Notes: a model not told the origin generated them from the sequence alone. DNA of 8,417 nt from Cytophagia bacterium (GCA_013373005.1 JABXIP010000522.1:1-8417); one strand, 5' to 3'. Counted from the stretch's first letter, positions 1 through 7,208 are shown. Translations and numbers: made by a program.

Positions 1-1856
1 GCTTCTCCCGATCTTACTATAATCGGCACTTTCATTTCAATGATATAACTACTCTCATTATTGGTTCCGGTGCCATTAGCATAAGGGTGGTCTGAATGTA
101 ATGCTCCGTCATCAAACCCTGACTCTTCTTTGATCGAGAAGTTGCTACTACTATGGAAGTCTCCTGCGGCAGCCGTTACATCATTAAAATCATTGAAGTA
201 GAATGATACCGGGTCTGCGGTGGCCACTACATTGAGTTCAGTAAATCCGCTAACCGGAAAGACCGAACTATTAGGATTGCCTGCTATATCTGTAGCCGTG
301 ATTTTATAACTCACTACATCACCTTCAACCAAGCCAAGATTAGAAATGTCAATACTGGCATTGTAGGTGCTGGTTTCATATTCTGTTAGCGTGAAGTTGG
401 CAGTTTGTGTGTTTCCACCATTGATGAAATATTCTACCGTGGCATTTACAGGTAAGAAGTCCGAAATTTTAGCCTCAAGGCTCAATGTCTGGTCTGAAGT
501 TCTGACAAAATTCGGAGGTGTGTGAGTAATGATTGGGGCAGCGGCATCTACATTAGTACTAAACGAGAAATATCTGTCGGCAACCAAAATACTTGGGTAG
601 GTAAAGCTTCTATCCTTAATATCTTGAACCTCAATGTAGTAGGTGTAAACCTGACCCTCAATTTTTGCAGAAGGAATCTCCGCAGTGAATTCATCAGCAT
701 TGTTGGTTGCTGTCATGGTTATTTCATTGGCATCTGCTGCGAAACCATCCAAGCTATAATGCAGCACAACACTTTCAGCTTTATAGCCTATGTCAGACCT
801 TATTGAAGCAGTAACAGTATAGCTGTCGGCAGTAATGTCTTCAGTATTATCTCTGTTGGTATGTTCAACATAGGTAAACTCCCAACCCATATCACCAAAC
901 ATGTTCAGTGTGGCAGGCCCCGGATCATGAATTACTTCGTTAGGGGCAATTTGTGGTGTCATTAGGGAATTTTCATTACCGGAAGGATAAGTGCTTTCAT
1001 TCAAGTGAGCTATACTCGAACCTCCACTGTATTCGGTAGGGGCATATAGCCGTGGACGGGTGCCGTTTTCTGTTACCTCAGTAGGCGAATTGAAAAAAAC
1101 TGCATTGCTGGTGAGGGCAGTTCCAAGACCGGATGGGTTAGAGACCATATCTACCAATTTGCCTCCATTGCCATTTTCCACGCTTAGGTCGAAAACAAAA
1201 GGAATATCGAAAGCCAGGCTTCCATTGTCATCATCATCAACATCATAGCTGTCAATAAATCCTAACCCATGTCCTAACTCGTGCAGTACAACAGTTACCA
1301 AATCAAATTCACCGACTCCTGTGTTACCATCTGTGCCCAGATACCAAGGGGCATCTTTATTAAAGCTGGCCACAATGTCTGGTTCATCGGAGGCGTTTAG
1401 CTCCTCGCCAGCCATTTTTTCGGCCAGTGCTACTGGATACCAAACATCTGCCTGTTTGGCTCCCTCAAAGTTCCTATAGGCTGTATTCCAAATGGCTGAA
1501 CCAAGAGTTCCCTCGTCTAATTGCTGCCAGGTAGCATTTACCCTGATGACCACATCTGAAGTAATGAGCTCTGACCAAATATCTATCGCTCGCTGAAATG
1601 CCAGCTGTGCGTCTTCGCTAAAGCCGTTGTACGTAACCTCAATGGTTGCTCCAGTTGCAGTTGTACCATCGGTAAGGTTAGCTGCATATGGAGAGGCTGC
1701 ATATCTGGCATTGGCTTTTCTAAGTATTTTTGTGAAAGCACTATGGTCTCCCGCATAGCATATAATATCCGGTTTGGCATCCAAACGTTCTATTTTTTGA
1801 GCTATTCCAGCATTTGCCACGATGAGGCATATTGTGAGGAGTAGTAGTTTTTTCAT
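1..1856 (-). CDS. Secreted multidomain zinc metalloprotease (HEXXHXXGXXD), C-terminus outside window
   Basis: The frame is open from an ATG at 1854-1856 to the left edge (618 codons, no stop). Residues 1-19 form a signal peptide (MKK, then a Leu/Ile-rich core, ending AGIA before Gln20), so the protein is exported. The zinc site HELGHGLGFID lies at residues 192-202: His192 and His196 as ligands, Glu193 as catalytic base, Gly199 and Asp202 in the metzincin-type third-ligand position. A likely Met-turn (NSLMTP) has Met299, and the catalytic unit seems to end near an IHDPGP...DMGW stretch at 309-325. Two beta-rich Ig/FN3-like modules follow at about 328-435 and 441-545, then a further beta-sandwich-like region from about 549. 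An acidic run (205-210) may bind calcium. Such proteins in Bacteroidota often end in a type IX secretion sorting domain, but that part is not in the window. No Shine-Dalgarno site precedes the ATG. Protease assignment is strong; exact family and substrate are unknown. Confidence 0.85.
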   Translation of the reverse strand, partial: MKKLLLLTICLIVANAGIAQKIERLDAKPDIICYAGDHSAFTKILRKANARYAASPYAANLTDGTTATGATIEVTYNGFSEDAQLAFQRAIDIWSELITSDVVIRVNATWQQLDEGTLGSAIWNTAYRNFEGAKQADVWYPVALAEKMAGEELNASDEPDIVASFNKDAPWYLGTDGNTGVGEFDLVTVVLHELGHGLGFIDSYDVDDDDNGSLAFDIPFVFDLSVENGNGGKLVDMVSNPSGLGTALTSNAVFFNSPTEVTENGTRPRLYAPTEYSGGSSIAHLNESTYPSGNENSLMTPQIAPNEVIHDPGPATLNMFGDMGWEFTYVEHTNRDNTEDITADSYTVTASIRSDIGYKAESVVLHYSLDGFAADANEITMTATNNADEFTAEIPSAKIEGQVYTYYIEVQDIKDRSFTYPSILVADRYFSFSTNVDAAAPIITHTPPNFVRTSDQTLSLEAKISDFLPVNATVEYFINGGNTQTANFTLTEYETSTYNASIDISNLGLVEGDVVSYKITATDIAGNPNSSVFPVSGFTELNVVATADPVSFYFNDFNDVTAAAGDFHSSSNFSIKEESGFDDGALHSDHPYANGTGTNNESSYIIEMKVPIIVRSGE

Positions 1857-1885
1857 AAGCTTCAATTCAACAACACAGGTAAATA

Positions 1886-1917
1886 GAAATATATCAGTTT
1901 CAGGGCTCAATCTGAAA
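1886..1917 (-). promoter_or_regulatory. Possible promoter of the metalloprotease gene (weak match)
   Basis: On the minus strand TTTC (1914-1917) and TATATTTC (1886-1893) are separated by 20 bases. Each differs by one base from the Bacteroidota boxes TTTG and TAnnTTTG, and the spacing is close to the expected 19-21. The element would start transcription about 20-25 bases ahead of the ATG at 1856. With two mismatches in an AT-rich spacer this could be chance. Confidence 0.25.
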
Positions 1918-1962
1918 TGTATCGGAAAAACGTTTCTGCCGTTTTCTGATAAACTAACGTAG

Positions 1963-1988
1963 TTGACCTAGATAAAGAACTATTTTTG
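1963..1988 (+). promoter_or_regulatory. Possible promoter of the DUF6438-type lipoprotein gene
   Basis: TATTTTTG at 1981-1988 matches the Bacteroidota -7 box TAnnTTTG exactly and lies 29 bases before the ATG at 2018. The only upstream candidate, TTG within TTGACC at 1963, sits 15 bases away, shorter than the usual spacing of about 19. The -7 box is credible; the upstream box is not. Confidence 0.35.
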
Positions 1989-2017
1989 GTTTAAGTTAAC
2001 ATGGAAATACAGTTAAT

Positions 2018-2461
2018 ATGAAAAAGTTTTCAATGATTCTGCTGGTTTTGGCCTTTGGTTGTAAGTCTGTTCAAACAACCTCAGATGATGTTCCTGTTAT
2101 TTTTATGAGTAAAACAGCTTGCCTCGGCACATGCCCTGACTACGACATCTCAGTATTTTCTAATGGTGTGGTTTTGTTGAATGCGAGACAATTTGTGGAG
2201 ATGGAAGGGGCTTTTAAGGCTAAGATGAGCAAAGAAGCATTGAATGATTTGATTGAGGAGTTTACCTCTAGCGGTTTTGACTCGTTTCGAACAGAGTATA
2301 AATCGAACAGAACCGACCTACCGACAACCAAACTTACCTTCAGCAATGATGGTGAAAAGAAAACCATAACAGACTATGATGGCGCCCCGAAAGAACTGAA
2401 AGCCTTGGAGGCTAAAGTGCATAGTCTTATAGAATCCCTTAACTGGAAAAAGGCTAAATAA
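2018..2461 (+). CDS. Small lipoprotein, DUF6438-like
   Basis: The product is 147 residues. Residues 1-14 are a short hydrophobic export signal followed by Cys15 (LAFGC), a relaxed lipobox, so the mature protein is probably lipid-anchored in the envelope facing the periplasm or the surface. The rest resembles the DUF6438 family as I recall it: a TACLGTCPDYDISV stretch at 33-46 with two cysteines (Cys35, Cys39) in a CxxxCPxY pattern, a following beta strand, a mid-region helix (SKEALNDLIEEF), a threonine/aspartate-containing strand and a C-terminal helix. The function of that family is unknown; the cysteine pair could form a disulfide or hold a ligand, which is inference. The gene stands alone: divergent from the metalloprotease, convergent with infB, with its TAA directly before a hairpin terminator. 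No Shine-Dalgarno site is visible, as is normal for this phylum. Confidence 0.8.
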   Translation: MKKFSMILLVLAFGCKSVQTTSDDVPVIFMSKTACLGTCPDYDISVFSNGVVLLNARQFVEMEGAFKAKMSKEALNDLIEEFTSSGFDSFRTEYKSNRTDLPTTKLTFSNDGEKKTITDYDGAPKELKALEAKVHSLIESLNWKKAK

Positions 2462-2463
2462 AA

Positions 2464-2493
2464 AAACCCTGACTTCATAAGAAATCAGGGTTT
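2464..2493. terminator. Bidirectional intrinsic terminator between the lipoprotein gene and infB
   Basis: AAACCCTGA (2464-2472) pairs perfectly with TCAGGGTTT (2485-2493). After one C/A mismatch the stem continues with three more pairs (TTC/GAA) around an ATAA loop. Read leftwards from infB, whose stop is about 25 bases upstream, the stem runs into a U-rich tail (seven T on the minus strand, overlapping the stem), a good intrinsic terminator. Read rightwards from the lipoprotein gene the tail is only TTT then GAATAAT, so it should work less well in that direction. Confidence 0.85.
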
Positions 2494-2517
2494 GAATAAT
2501 CTTAAATACACTCTTAA

Positions 2518-5301
2518 TTAAAGAGTTCTCTTCACTTCTTGAATTTCAAATCCTTCGATGATGTCACCCACTTTGATGTCGTTGAAGCCTTTGATGCTCA
2601 GACCACATTCGTAACCCGACTTCACTTCAGCTACATCATCTTTGAATCGTTTCAGCTGACCAATGTCTCCAGTGTAAGCTACAATACCATCTCTGATCAA
2701 ACGGATTTGGTTGTTTCTCTTCACGAATCCATCGGTTACATAACATCCTGCAACAGTACCAATTTTAGAAATCTTGAAGACTTCTCTAACTTCAATGTTA
2801 CCGGTGATAACCTCTTTCTCGGTTGGCTCAAGGAGACCTTCCATCGCATCTTTGATCTCGTTGATGGCATCATAGATGATAGAGTATAGCCTGATTTCGA
2901 TCTCTTCGTTTTCAGCAATTCTTCTGGCACCGCCAGAAGGTCTTACTTGGAAACCAAGGATAATGGCATCTGAAGCAGTTGCCAAAAGCACATCCGACTC
3001 AGAAATCTGACCAACAGCTTTGTGGATAATATTCACCTGAACTTCTTCAGTAGAAAGCTTCAATAATGAATCACTCAATGCCTCAACCGAACCATCCACG
3101 TCACCTTTAACGATAACATTAAGCTCTTTGAAGTTACCAACAGCAAGTCGTCTACCGATCTCGTCAAGCGTAATGTGCTTCTTGGTTCTAACACTTTGCT
3201 CTCTGAGAATCTGCTCACGCTTGTTGGCAATTTCTCTTGCCTCACGGTCTGAGCTCATCACGTTGAATTTGTCACCGGCTTGTGGGGCACCGTCAAGACC
3301 AAGCATCTGAACAGGTGTTGAAGGACCTACTACTTGAAGGCGGTTTCCTCTGTGGTCGAACATGGCTTTCACTTTACCATAGTGAGAACCTGCCAATACT
3401 ACATCTCCCACTTTCATGGTTCCAGATTGAACCATAAGGGTTGAAAGATAACCTCTACCTTTATCTAGTGAGGCTTCAATTACGGTACCCACACCAGCTT
3501 TGTCTGGGTTAGCTTTGAGCTCCAATAGTTCAGCTTCAAGAAGTACTTTTTCAAGCAACTCATCTATTCCCTGACCTGTTTTAGCCGAAACTTCCTGACA
3601 CTGGTATTTACCACCCCAGTCTTCAACCAGAATATTTAGGTTAGCCAATTCCTCACGGATTTTATCCGCGTTGGCCGTTGGTTTATCAACCTTGTTAATT
3701 GCAATTACAATCGGCACTTCAGCTACTTGAGCGTGATTGATCGCCTCTTTAGTTTGAGGCATCACGTTATCGTCAGCTGCTACAACAATAATTACAACGT
3801 CAGTAATTTTAGCACCCCTTGCACGCATGGCCGTAAAGGCTTCGTGACCCGGAGTATCCAAGAATGCTATTCGCTTACCATCTTTTGTTTCTACATCGTA
3901 GGCACCAATGTGCTGGGTAATACCACCCGCCTCACCGGCAGTTACATTCGACTCTCGAATGTAGTCAAGTAAGGATGTTTTACCGTGGTCAACGTGACCC
4001 ATGATGGTCACAATAGGAGCTCTGTCCTGAAGATCATCTGCGCTGTCTTCTTCCTCAACAATGTCTACCTCATCATCGGCAGAAGTAAACTGAACATCGA
4101 ATCCAAACTCATCAGAAATGATGGTAATGGCTTCAGCGTCCAATCTTTGGTTGATGGAAACGAACATACCCAAAGACATACATGTAGAGATAACGTCATT
4201 AACAGAAACGTTCATCAAACTAGCCAGGTCACTGGCAGAGATAAACTCTGTTACTTTGAGGATTTTGCTTTCCTCTTGTTGTCTCAACATTTCTTCCTCT
4301 GCAGCCTCTGCAGCGGCACTCCTCTTTTCCTTACGGTATTTAGAACGGTTTTTACCGCCACCTTTATTACCACCACTCAAGCGAGCAAGTGTTTCCTTAA
4401 TTTGTTCCTGGATTTCCTTATCAGTAAGTTCTTCCTTCGGAACATGTTTTTTGCCTCCTCTTTGCTGATTTGGTCCGCCTCCAGGTTTTCTTCTGTCGTT
4501 AGTATTAGCTCCTTTAGAGGCTCTTTCAACTTTAGTTTGTTGAATTCTCTTTCTCGGTCTCTTACCTCGGTTGTCACCACCCTTATTGTCATCTTCTTTG
4601 GCCTTTTTAGGCTTTTCAACAGGGAGTTCAATCTTGCCAAGAACTTTAAGTCCTCTAAGAGAGTCGGCTTTACCTTGGTACCTTTCTGGTTCAGCAGGCT
4701 TCTGAGGCTCTTCCTTTTTAGGGGCTTCAGCCTTTTTCTCTTCCTGCTTAGGTTTTGGTTCTTCTTTAGGCTTTTCTTCTTTCTTCTTATCCTTATCAAG
4801 ATCGATTTTGCCTAATACTTTAAGCCCTGTCTTTTTGTCGGCCTCTTCTTCAGGTTTTTTAGCTTCAACCTCCTCAACCTTCTTTGGCTCAGGTTTAGCT
4901 TCTTCTACCTTAGGAGCTGGCTCTTCTTTTTTAGGCTCTTCTTTCGGAGTCTCCTTAGGAACTTCTTTCTCTGCTTCAGGCTGCTTTGGCTCCTCAGCAG
5001 GTTGTTTAGGTTCCTCTTTTTTAACAGGTTCTTTAAAAGGCTCTGTAGTCACACCACTGGAATCAATGACCATGTCTTCTACATGCTTGGTTCCAATAGT
5101 TAGATGAGAGGCTTCCTCCTTCTCGTGAGCAGATGCAGCAAACTCTTTGGCCAGCATATCAAATTGCTGTCCGGAGATTTTTGCATTCGGGCTGCTCTCT
5201 ACTTCGAAGCCTTTTGCTGCAAGAAAGTCAACGATAGTATGCGTACCGACATTCAACTTTCTAGCCACCTGGCTGAGCCTCATCATTTTTTCTTCTGACA
5301 T
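2518..5301 (-). CDS. infB: Translation initiation factor IF-2
   Basis: IF-2 is the cytoplasmic GTPase that delivers fMet-tRNA to the 30S subunit and promotes 50S joining. With ATG 5301 the protein has 927 residues, within the long Bacteroidota range. Order of domains: IF2_N helical domain (about 5-55); a very acidic/basic Lys-Glu-Pro linker (about 90-340) with an Arg/Gly-rich part near 245-325; a second IF2_N-like segment (about 346-408); the GTPase with G1 GHVDHGKT (435-442), G2 GGIT (459-462), G3 DTPGHE (482-487), G4 NKVD (536-539) and G5 SAK (572-574); beta-barrel domain II; the IF-2 middle domain; and the C-terminal domain ending in the conserved SGYECG (895-900, Cys899) that belongs to the initiator-tRNA binding domain. 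All GTPase motifs are intact. A TTG two codons upstream (5307) extends the frame, but ribosome-site spacing favours ATG 5301. It is the last gene of rimP-nusA-infB. Confidence 0.98.
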   Translation of the reverse strand: MSEEKMMRLSQVARKLNVGTHTIVDFLAAKGFEVESSPNAKISGQQFDMLAKEFAASAHEKEEASHLTIGTKHVEDMVIDSSGVTTEPFKEPVKKEEPKQPAEEPKQPEAEKEVPKETPKEEPKKEEPAPKVEEAKPEPKKVEEVEAKKPEEEADKKTGLKVLGKIDLDKDKKKEEKPKEEPKPKQEEKKAEAPKKEEPQKPAEPERYQGKADSLRGLKVLGKIELPVEKPKKAKEDDNKGGDNRGKRPRKRIQQTKVERASKGANTNDRRKPGGGPNQQRGGKKHVPKEELTDKEIQEQIKETLARLSGGNKGGGKNRSKYRKEKRSAAAEAAEEEMLRQQEESKILKVTEFISASDLASLMNVSVNDVISTCMSLGMFVSINQRLDAEAITIISDEFGFDVQFTSADDEVDIVEEEDSADDLQDRAPIVTIMGHVDHGKTSLLDYIRESNVTAGEAGGITQHIGAYDVETKDGKRIAFLDTPGHEAFTAMRARGAKITDVVIIVVAADDNVMPQTKEAINHAQVAEVPIVIAINKVDKPTANADKIREELANLNILVEDWGGKYQCQEVSAKTGQGIDELLEKVLLEAELLELKANPDKAGVGTVIEASLDKGRGYLSTLMVQSGTMKVGDVVLAGSHYGKVKAMFDHRGNRLQVVGPSTPVQMLGLDGAPQAGDKFNVMSSDREAREIANKREQILREQSVRTKKHITLDEIGRRLAVGNFKELNVIVKGDVDGSVEALSDSLLKLSTEEVQVNIIHKAVGQISESDVLLATASDAIILGFQVRPSGGARRIAENEEIEIRLYSIIYDAINEIKDAMEGLLEPTEKEVITGNIEVREVFKISKIGTVAGCYVTDGFVKRNNQIRLIRDGIVAYTGDIGQLKRFKDDVAEVKSGYECGLSIKGFNDIKVGDIIEGFEIQEVKRTL
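4624..4827 (-). repeat. Duplicated decapeptide motif GLKVLGKI(D/E)L in the IF-2 linker
   Basis: Residues 159-168 (bases 4798-4827) and 217-226 (bases 4624-4653) of IF-2 are near identical: GLKVLGKIDL and GLKVLGKIEL. They are the only hydrophobic islands in the Lys/Glu/Pro linker, separated by about 48 charged residues. At the DNA level they differ at 8 of 30 positions and 7 of those changes are silent, so the peptide rather than the DNA appears to be conserved. Confidence 0.8.
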
Positions 5302-5310
5302 ACTCAAATA

Positions 5311-5317
5311 TCCCTCT
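5311..5317 (-). promoter_or_regulatory. Ribosome binding site that selects the infB ATG
   Basis: On the minus strand AGAGGGA lies 9 bases ahead of ATG 5301 but only 3 bases ahead of the alternative TTG at 5307. A normal spacing of 5-10 bases therefore supports ATG 5301. The 39-base nusA-infB gap holds this site and an A-rich run; no terminator is seen in it. Confidence 0.6.
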
Positions 5318-5340
5318 TTTTAAGGTTTTTTTAAAATCTA

Positions 5341-6585
5341 CTATTGATCGAATTCTTTATTTAGAATTTCGAACAAATACTTTACGGTCTCTTCTTCGAG
5401 CTCAGTTCTACGAACAATATCGTCTTGAGCAAGGGCAAGAACACTCTTGGCAGTATCTAGGCCAATTCTTTTCAATTCATCAATGATCCAGCTGTCGATT
5501 TCATCTGCGAACTCGTCTAGATCCACATCTTCCTCTTCGTATTCGTTCAATTCTCTGAATACATCGATCTCTAGGCCAACCAATTTGGAGGCCAATTTGA
5601 TGTTCTGACCACCTTTACCAATTGCCAAAGATACTTGGTCTGGTTTCAGGTAAACTGAAACACGACCATCTTCAGTCAAGATTTTCATGCTTGAAATCTT
5701 GGCTGGGCTAAGCGCTCTGGAAATGTAAAGTTCCATGTTATCAGTAAAGTTGATAACATCAATATTTTCGTTTTGAAGCTCACGCACGATAGAGTGGATT
5801 CTAGACCCCTTCATACCAACACAAGCTCCTACCGGATCAATTCTGTCGTCATAAGACTCAACGGCTACTTTTGCTCTTTCACCTGGCTCACGTACCACCT
5901 TCTTGATAGTAATAAGGCCATCGTAAACTTCAGGAACTTCACTTTCGAAGAGTCTCTCAAGGAATTCTCCAGAAGTTCTGGAAAGAATAATCTTAGGGTT
6001 ACCGTTGATCATTTCCACTCTGTCCACTATAGCGCGAACATTGTCTCCTTTTCTGAATCTATCTTTAGAGATTTGTTCAAATTTAGGAAGAGATAGCTCG
6101 TTTCCTTCACCATCTACTAACAGCACTTCTCTACCTAGAATCTGATAAACTTCGGCAGAAATAATTTCACCAACTAAGTCTTTATACTTCTGATAAAGAA
6201 TGTCTTTCTCAAGGTCTTTAATTCTCTGAATTAGTGTCTGACGAGCAGTCATTACAGCTCTTCGTCCGAAATCGATAAGCTTAATTTCTTCAGCTACTTC
6301 TTCACCAATTTCAAAATCCGGCTCAATCTCGCGAGCCTCAGTTAAGCTGATTTTATCGTAATCCCAGATGTCTTCAGAGTTATCATCAACAATTTCTCTA
6401 AACCTCCAGATTTCAAGGTCACCTTTGTCTGCGTTGATGATGATGTCGAAATTATCATCGACTTCGAATTTCTTCCTGATCATAGTTCTGAATACATCTT
6501 CCAGAATTCTGATCATAGTAGGTCGGTCTACGTTTTTCTGCTTTGCAAAATCTGCAAACGACTCAATTAAAATTCCACTGTCCAT
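5341..6585 (-). CDS. nusA: Transcription termination/antitermination factor NusA
   Basis: NusA binds RNA polymerase and nascent RNA and modulates pausing, intrinsic termination and antitermination. The 414-residue product has the expected order: N-terminal RNA polymerase-binding domain (1 to about 125, with the conserved RRAVMTARQTLIQRI at 108-122), S1 domain (about 135-205), KH1 with the GMKG loop (257-260, in DPVGACVGMKGSRI) and KH2 with the GKGG loop (323-326). An acidic hinge (about 346-366) leads to one short C-terminal helical unit (about 367-412, helix-hairpin-helix-like). This is shorter than E. coli NusA, which has two acidic repeats, and is normal for this phylum. The ATG at 6585 is 5 bases after the rimP stop, so the two are surely cotranscribed and probably translationally coupled. 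No strong Shine-Dalgarno site is present; an AAG within the rimP end is the only candidate. Confidence 0.97.
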   Translation of the reverse strand: MDSGILIESFADFAKQKNVDRPTMIRILEDVFRTMIRKKFEVDDNFDIIINADKGDLEIWRFREIVDDNSEDIWDYDKISLTEAREIEPDFEIGEEVAEEIKLIDFGRRAVMTARQTLIQRIKDLEKDILYQKYKDLVGEIISAEVYQILGREVLLVDGEGNELSLPKFEQISKDRFRKGDNVRAIVDRVEMINGNPKIILSRTSGEFLERLFESEVPEVYDGLITIKKVVREPGERAKVAVESYDDRIDPVGACVGMKGSRIHSIVRELQNENIDVINFTDNMELYISRALSPAKISSMKILTEDGRVSVYLKPDQVSLAIGKGGQNIKLASKLVGLEIDVFRELNEYEEEDVDLDEFADEIDSWIIDELKRIGLDTAKSVLALAQDDIVRRTELEEETVKYLFEILNKEFDQ

Positions 6586-6590
6586 TTTAT

Positions 6591-7061
6591 TTACTTAAAT
6601 GACACTAACACATTAGCTTTTTCTATCTCCGAGAGGTTGATTTCCTTCTCTTCGATCAATGTTTTTTTATTTTCTTTTCGTTCAGCGGCCAAAATAATGG
6701 CCTCCTCCGTTACGGCATTCAAGGCCCCTTCCAACATTGAGCCGGAAGTAAGTTTGACCTTTAGCCGTCTACCTACATTCTTACGATACTGCCTGATTGA
6801 AGAGAGAGGGTGGTCTAAACCTGGTGATGAGACTTCCAATATGTAGGCTACATCAATGAGGTCTTCTAACTCTATGTCCTCAGCCAATTGTCGGCTTAAA
6901 AGAGCACAATCGTCAATATTAACACCCTTATCACCGTCTAGCAATACCAATATTTTGGTCTTTCCAGTAACGCCTTTAGAAATAACATCTACAATAAAAA
7001 AAGAGTCATCTTTTAGATGTCTTTCTGCTAGTTCTTTTATCGATTCAGTTAACTCTTTCAT
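6591..7061 (-). CDS. rimP: Ribosome maturation factor RimP
   Basis: RimP (formerly YhbC/P15A) assists late maturation of the 30S subunit. The 156-residue product is of usual length. The N-terminal alpha/beta domain (1 to about 88) carries the family signature YILEVSSPGLDHPL at 73-86, preceded by a conserved NIDDCALLSRQLAEDIE stretch near 48-64. The C-terminal SH3-like barrel covers about 90-156 (KNVGRRLKVKL at 94-104). It is the first gene of the rimP-nusA-infB operon. An AGG directly touches the ATG, too close for a standard ribosome binding site, while a better AAGGAG lies in the loop of the leader hairpin about 20 bases upstream. Expression is likely driven by the promoter at 7118-7148. 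Confidence 0.96.
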   Translation of the reverse strand: MKELTESIKELAERHLKDDSFFIVDVISKGVTGKTKILVLLDGDKGVNIDDCALLSRQLAEDIELEDLIDVAYILEVSSPGLDHPLSSIRQYRKNVGRRLKVKLTSGSMLEGALNAVTEEAIILAAERKENKKTLIEEKEINLSEIEKANVLVSFK

Positions 7062-7073
7062 CCTAATAATGAA

Positions 7074-7096
7074 AGAGGGGACTCCTTGTCCCCTCT
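7074..7096 (-). promoter_or_regulatory. Perfect leader hairpin just upstream of rimP
   Basis: In the rimP sense, AGAGGGGAC and GTCCCCTCT form a perfect 9-bp stem closing a 5-base AAGGA loop. The hairpin ends 12 bases before the rimP ATG and lies inside the predicted leader of about 50 bases. The loop plus the first stem base reads AAGGAG, a Shine-Dalgarno-like sequence. The tail after the stem is TTCATTATT, only weakly U-rich. It may regulate translation or early termination of the operon; that role is inference, the structure itself is plain. Confidence 0.7.
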
Positions 7097-7117
7097 GGAA
7101 ATAACCATTAAGTGGTG

Positions 7118-7148
7118 CAAAAGTAGTAGATTTTTATTTCATATCAAA
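7118..7148 (-). promoter_or_regulatory. Promoter of the rimP-nusA-infB operon (Bacteroidota consensus)
   Basis: On the minus strand TTTG (7145-7148) is followed after exactly 19 bases by TACTTTTG (7118-7125). Both boxes match the Bacteroidota -33/-7 consensus (TTTG, TAnnTTTG) with the canonical spacing. Transcription should begin around 7110-7114, giving a leader of roughly 50 bases that contains the hairpin at 7074-7096. Confidence 0.75.
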
Positions 7149-7208
7149 AGGCTGATTCATTCGTACTTTATAAGAAATGCCTCTATTTTTAGGCTTCAAA
7201 GTAGATTT

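Noticed and set aside
522..806. Short plus-strand frame inside the metalloprotease region
   Set aside because: The minus-strand frame is continuous from the signal peptide through the HEXXH site and beta modules to the window edge; this is its shadow, as is the frame at 1060-1248.
2511..2532. Small inverted repeat (CTCTT/AAGAG) across the infB stop codon
   Set aside because: Only five pairs, AT-rich, and overshadowed by the strong hairpin at 2464-2493; likely chance.
3985..4815. Long open frame (276 codons) on the plus strand opposite infB
   Set aside because: It is the complement of the Lys/Glu/Pro-rich IF-2 linker, which lacks stops by composition; the product is a Phe/Leu/Ser-rich string with no recognisable domain, and infB is unmistakable.
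4808..5107. Ser/Gly-rich plus-strand frame opposite the infB 5' part
   Set aside because: A shadow of the same low-complexity codons; no start context or homology.
5302..5340. A-rich nusA-infB spacer as a terminator or separate promoter
   Set aside because: No stable stem precedes the A/T run and no TTTG/TAnnTTTG pair is present in it; genes are more simply cotranscribed.
7074..7096. The rimP-leader hairpin read as a simple gene-end terminator
   Set aside because: It lies between divergent genes, so no transcript is expected to end there, and neither side has a proper U-tract; a leader role fits better.
7086..7208. N-terminal extension of the cyclase from a TTG codon
   Set aside because: It would place 41 residues ahead of a clear lipoprotein signal and overlaps the rimP leader and promoter.
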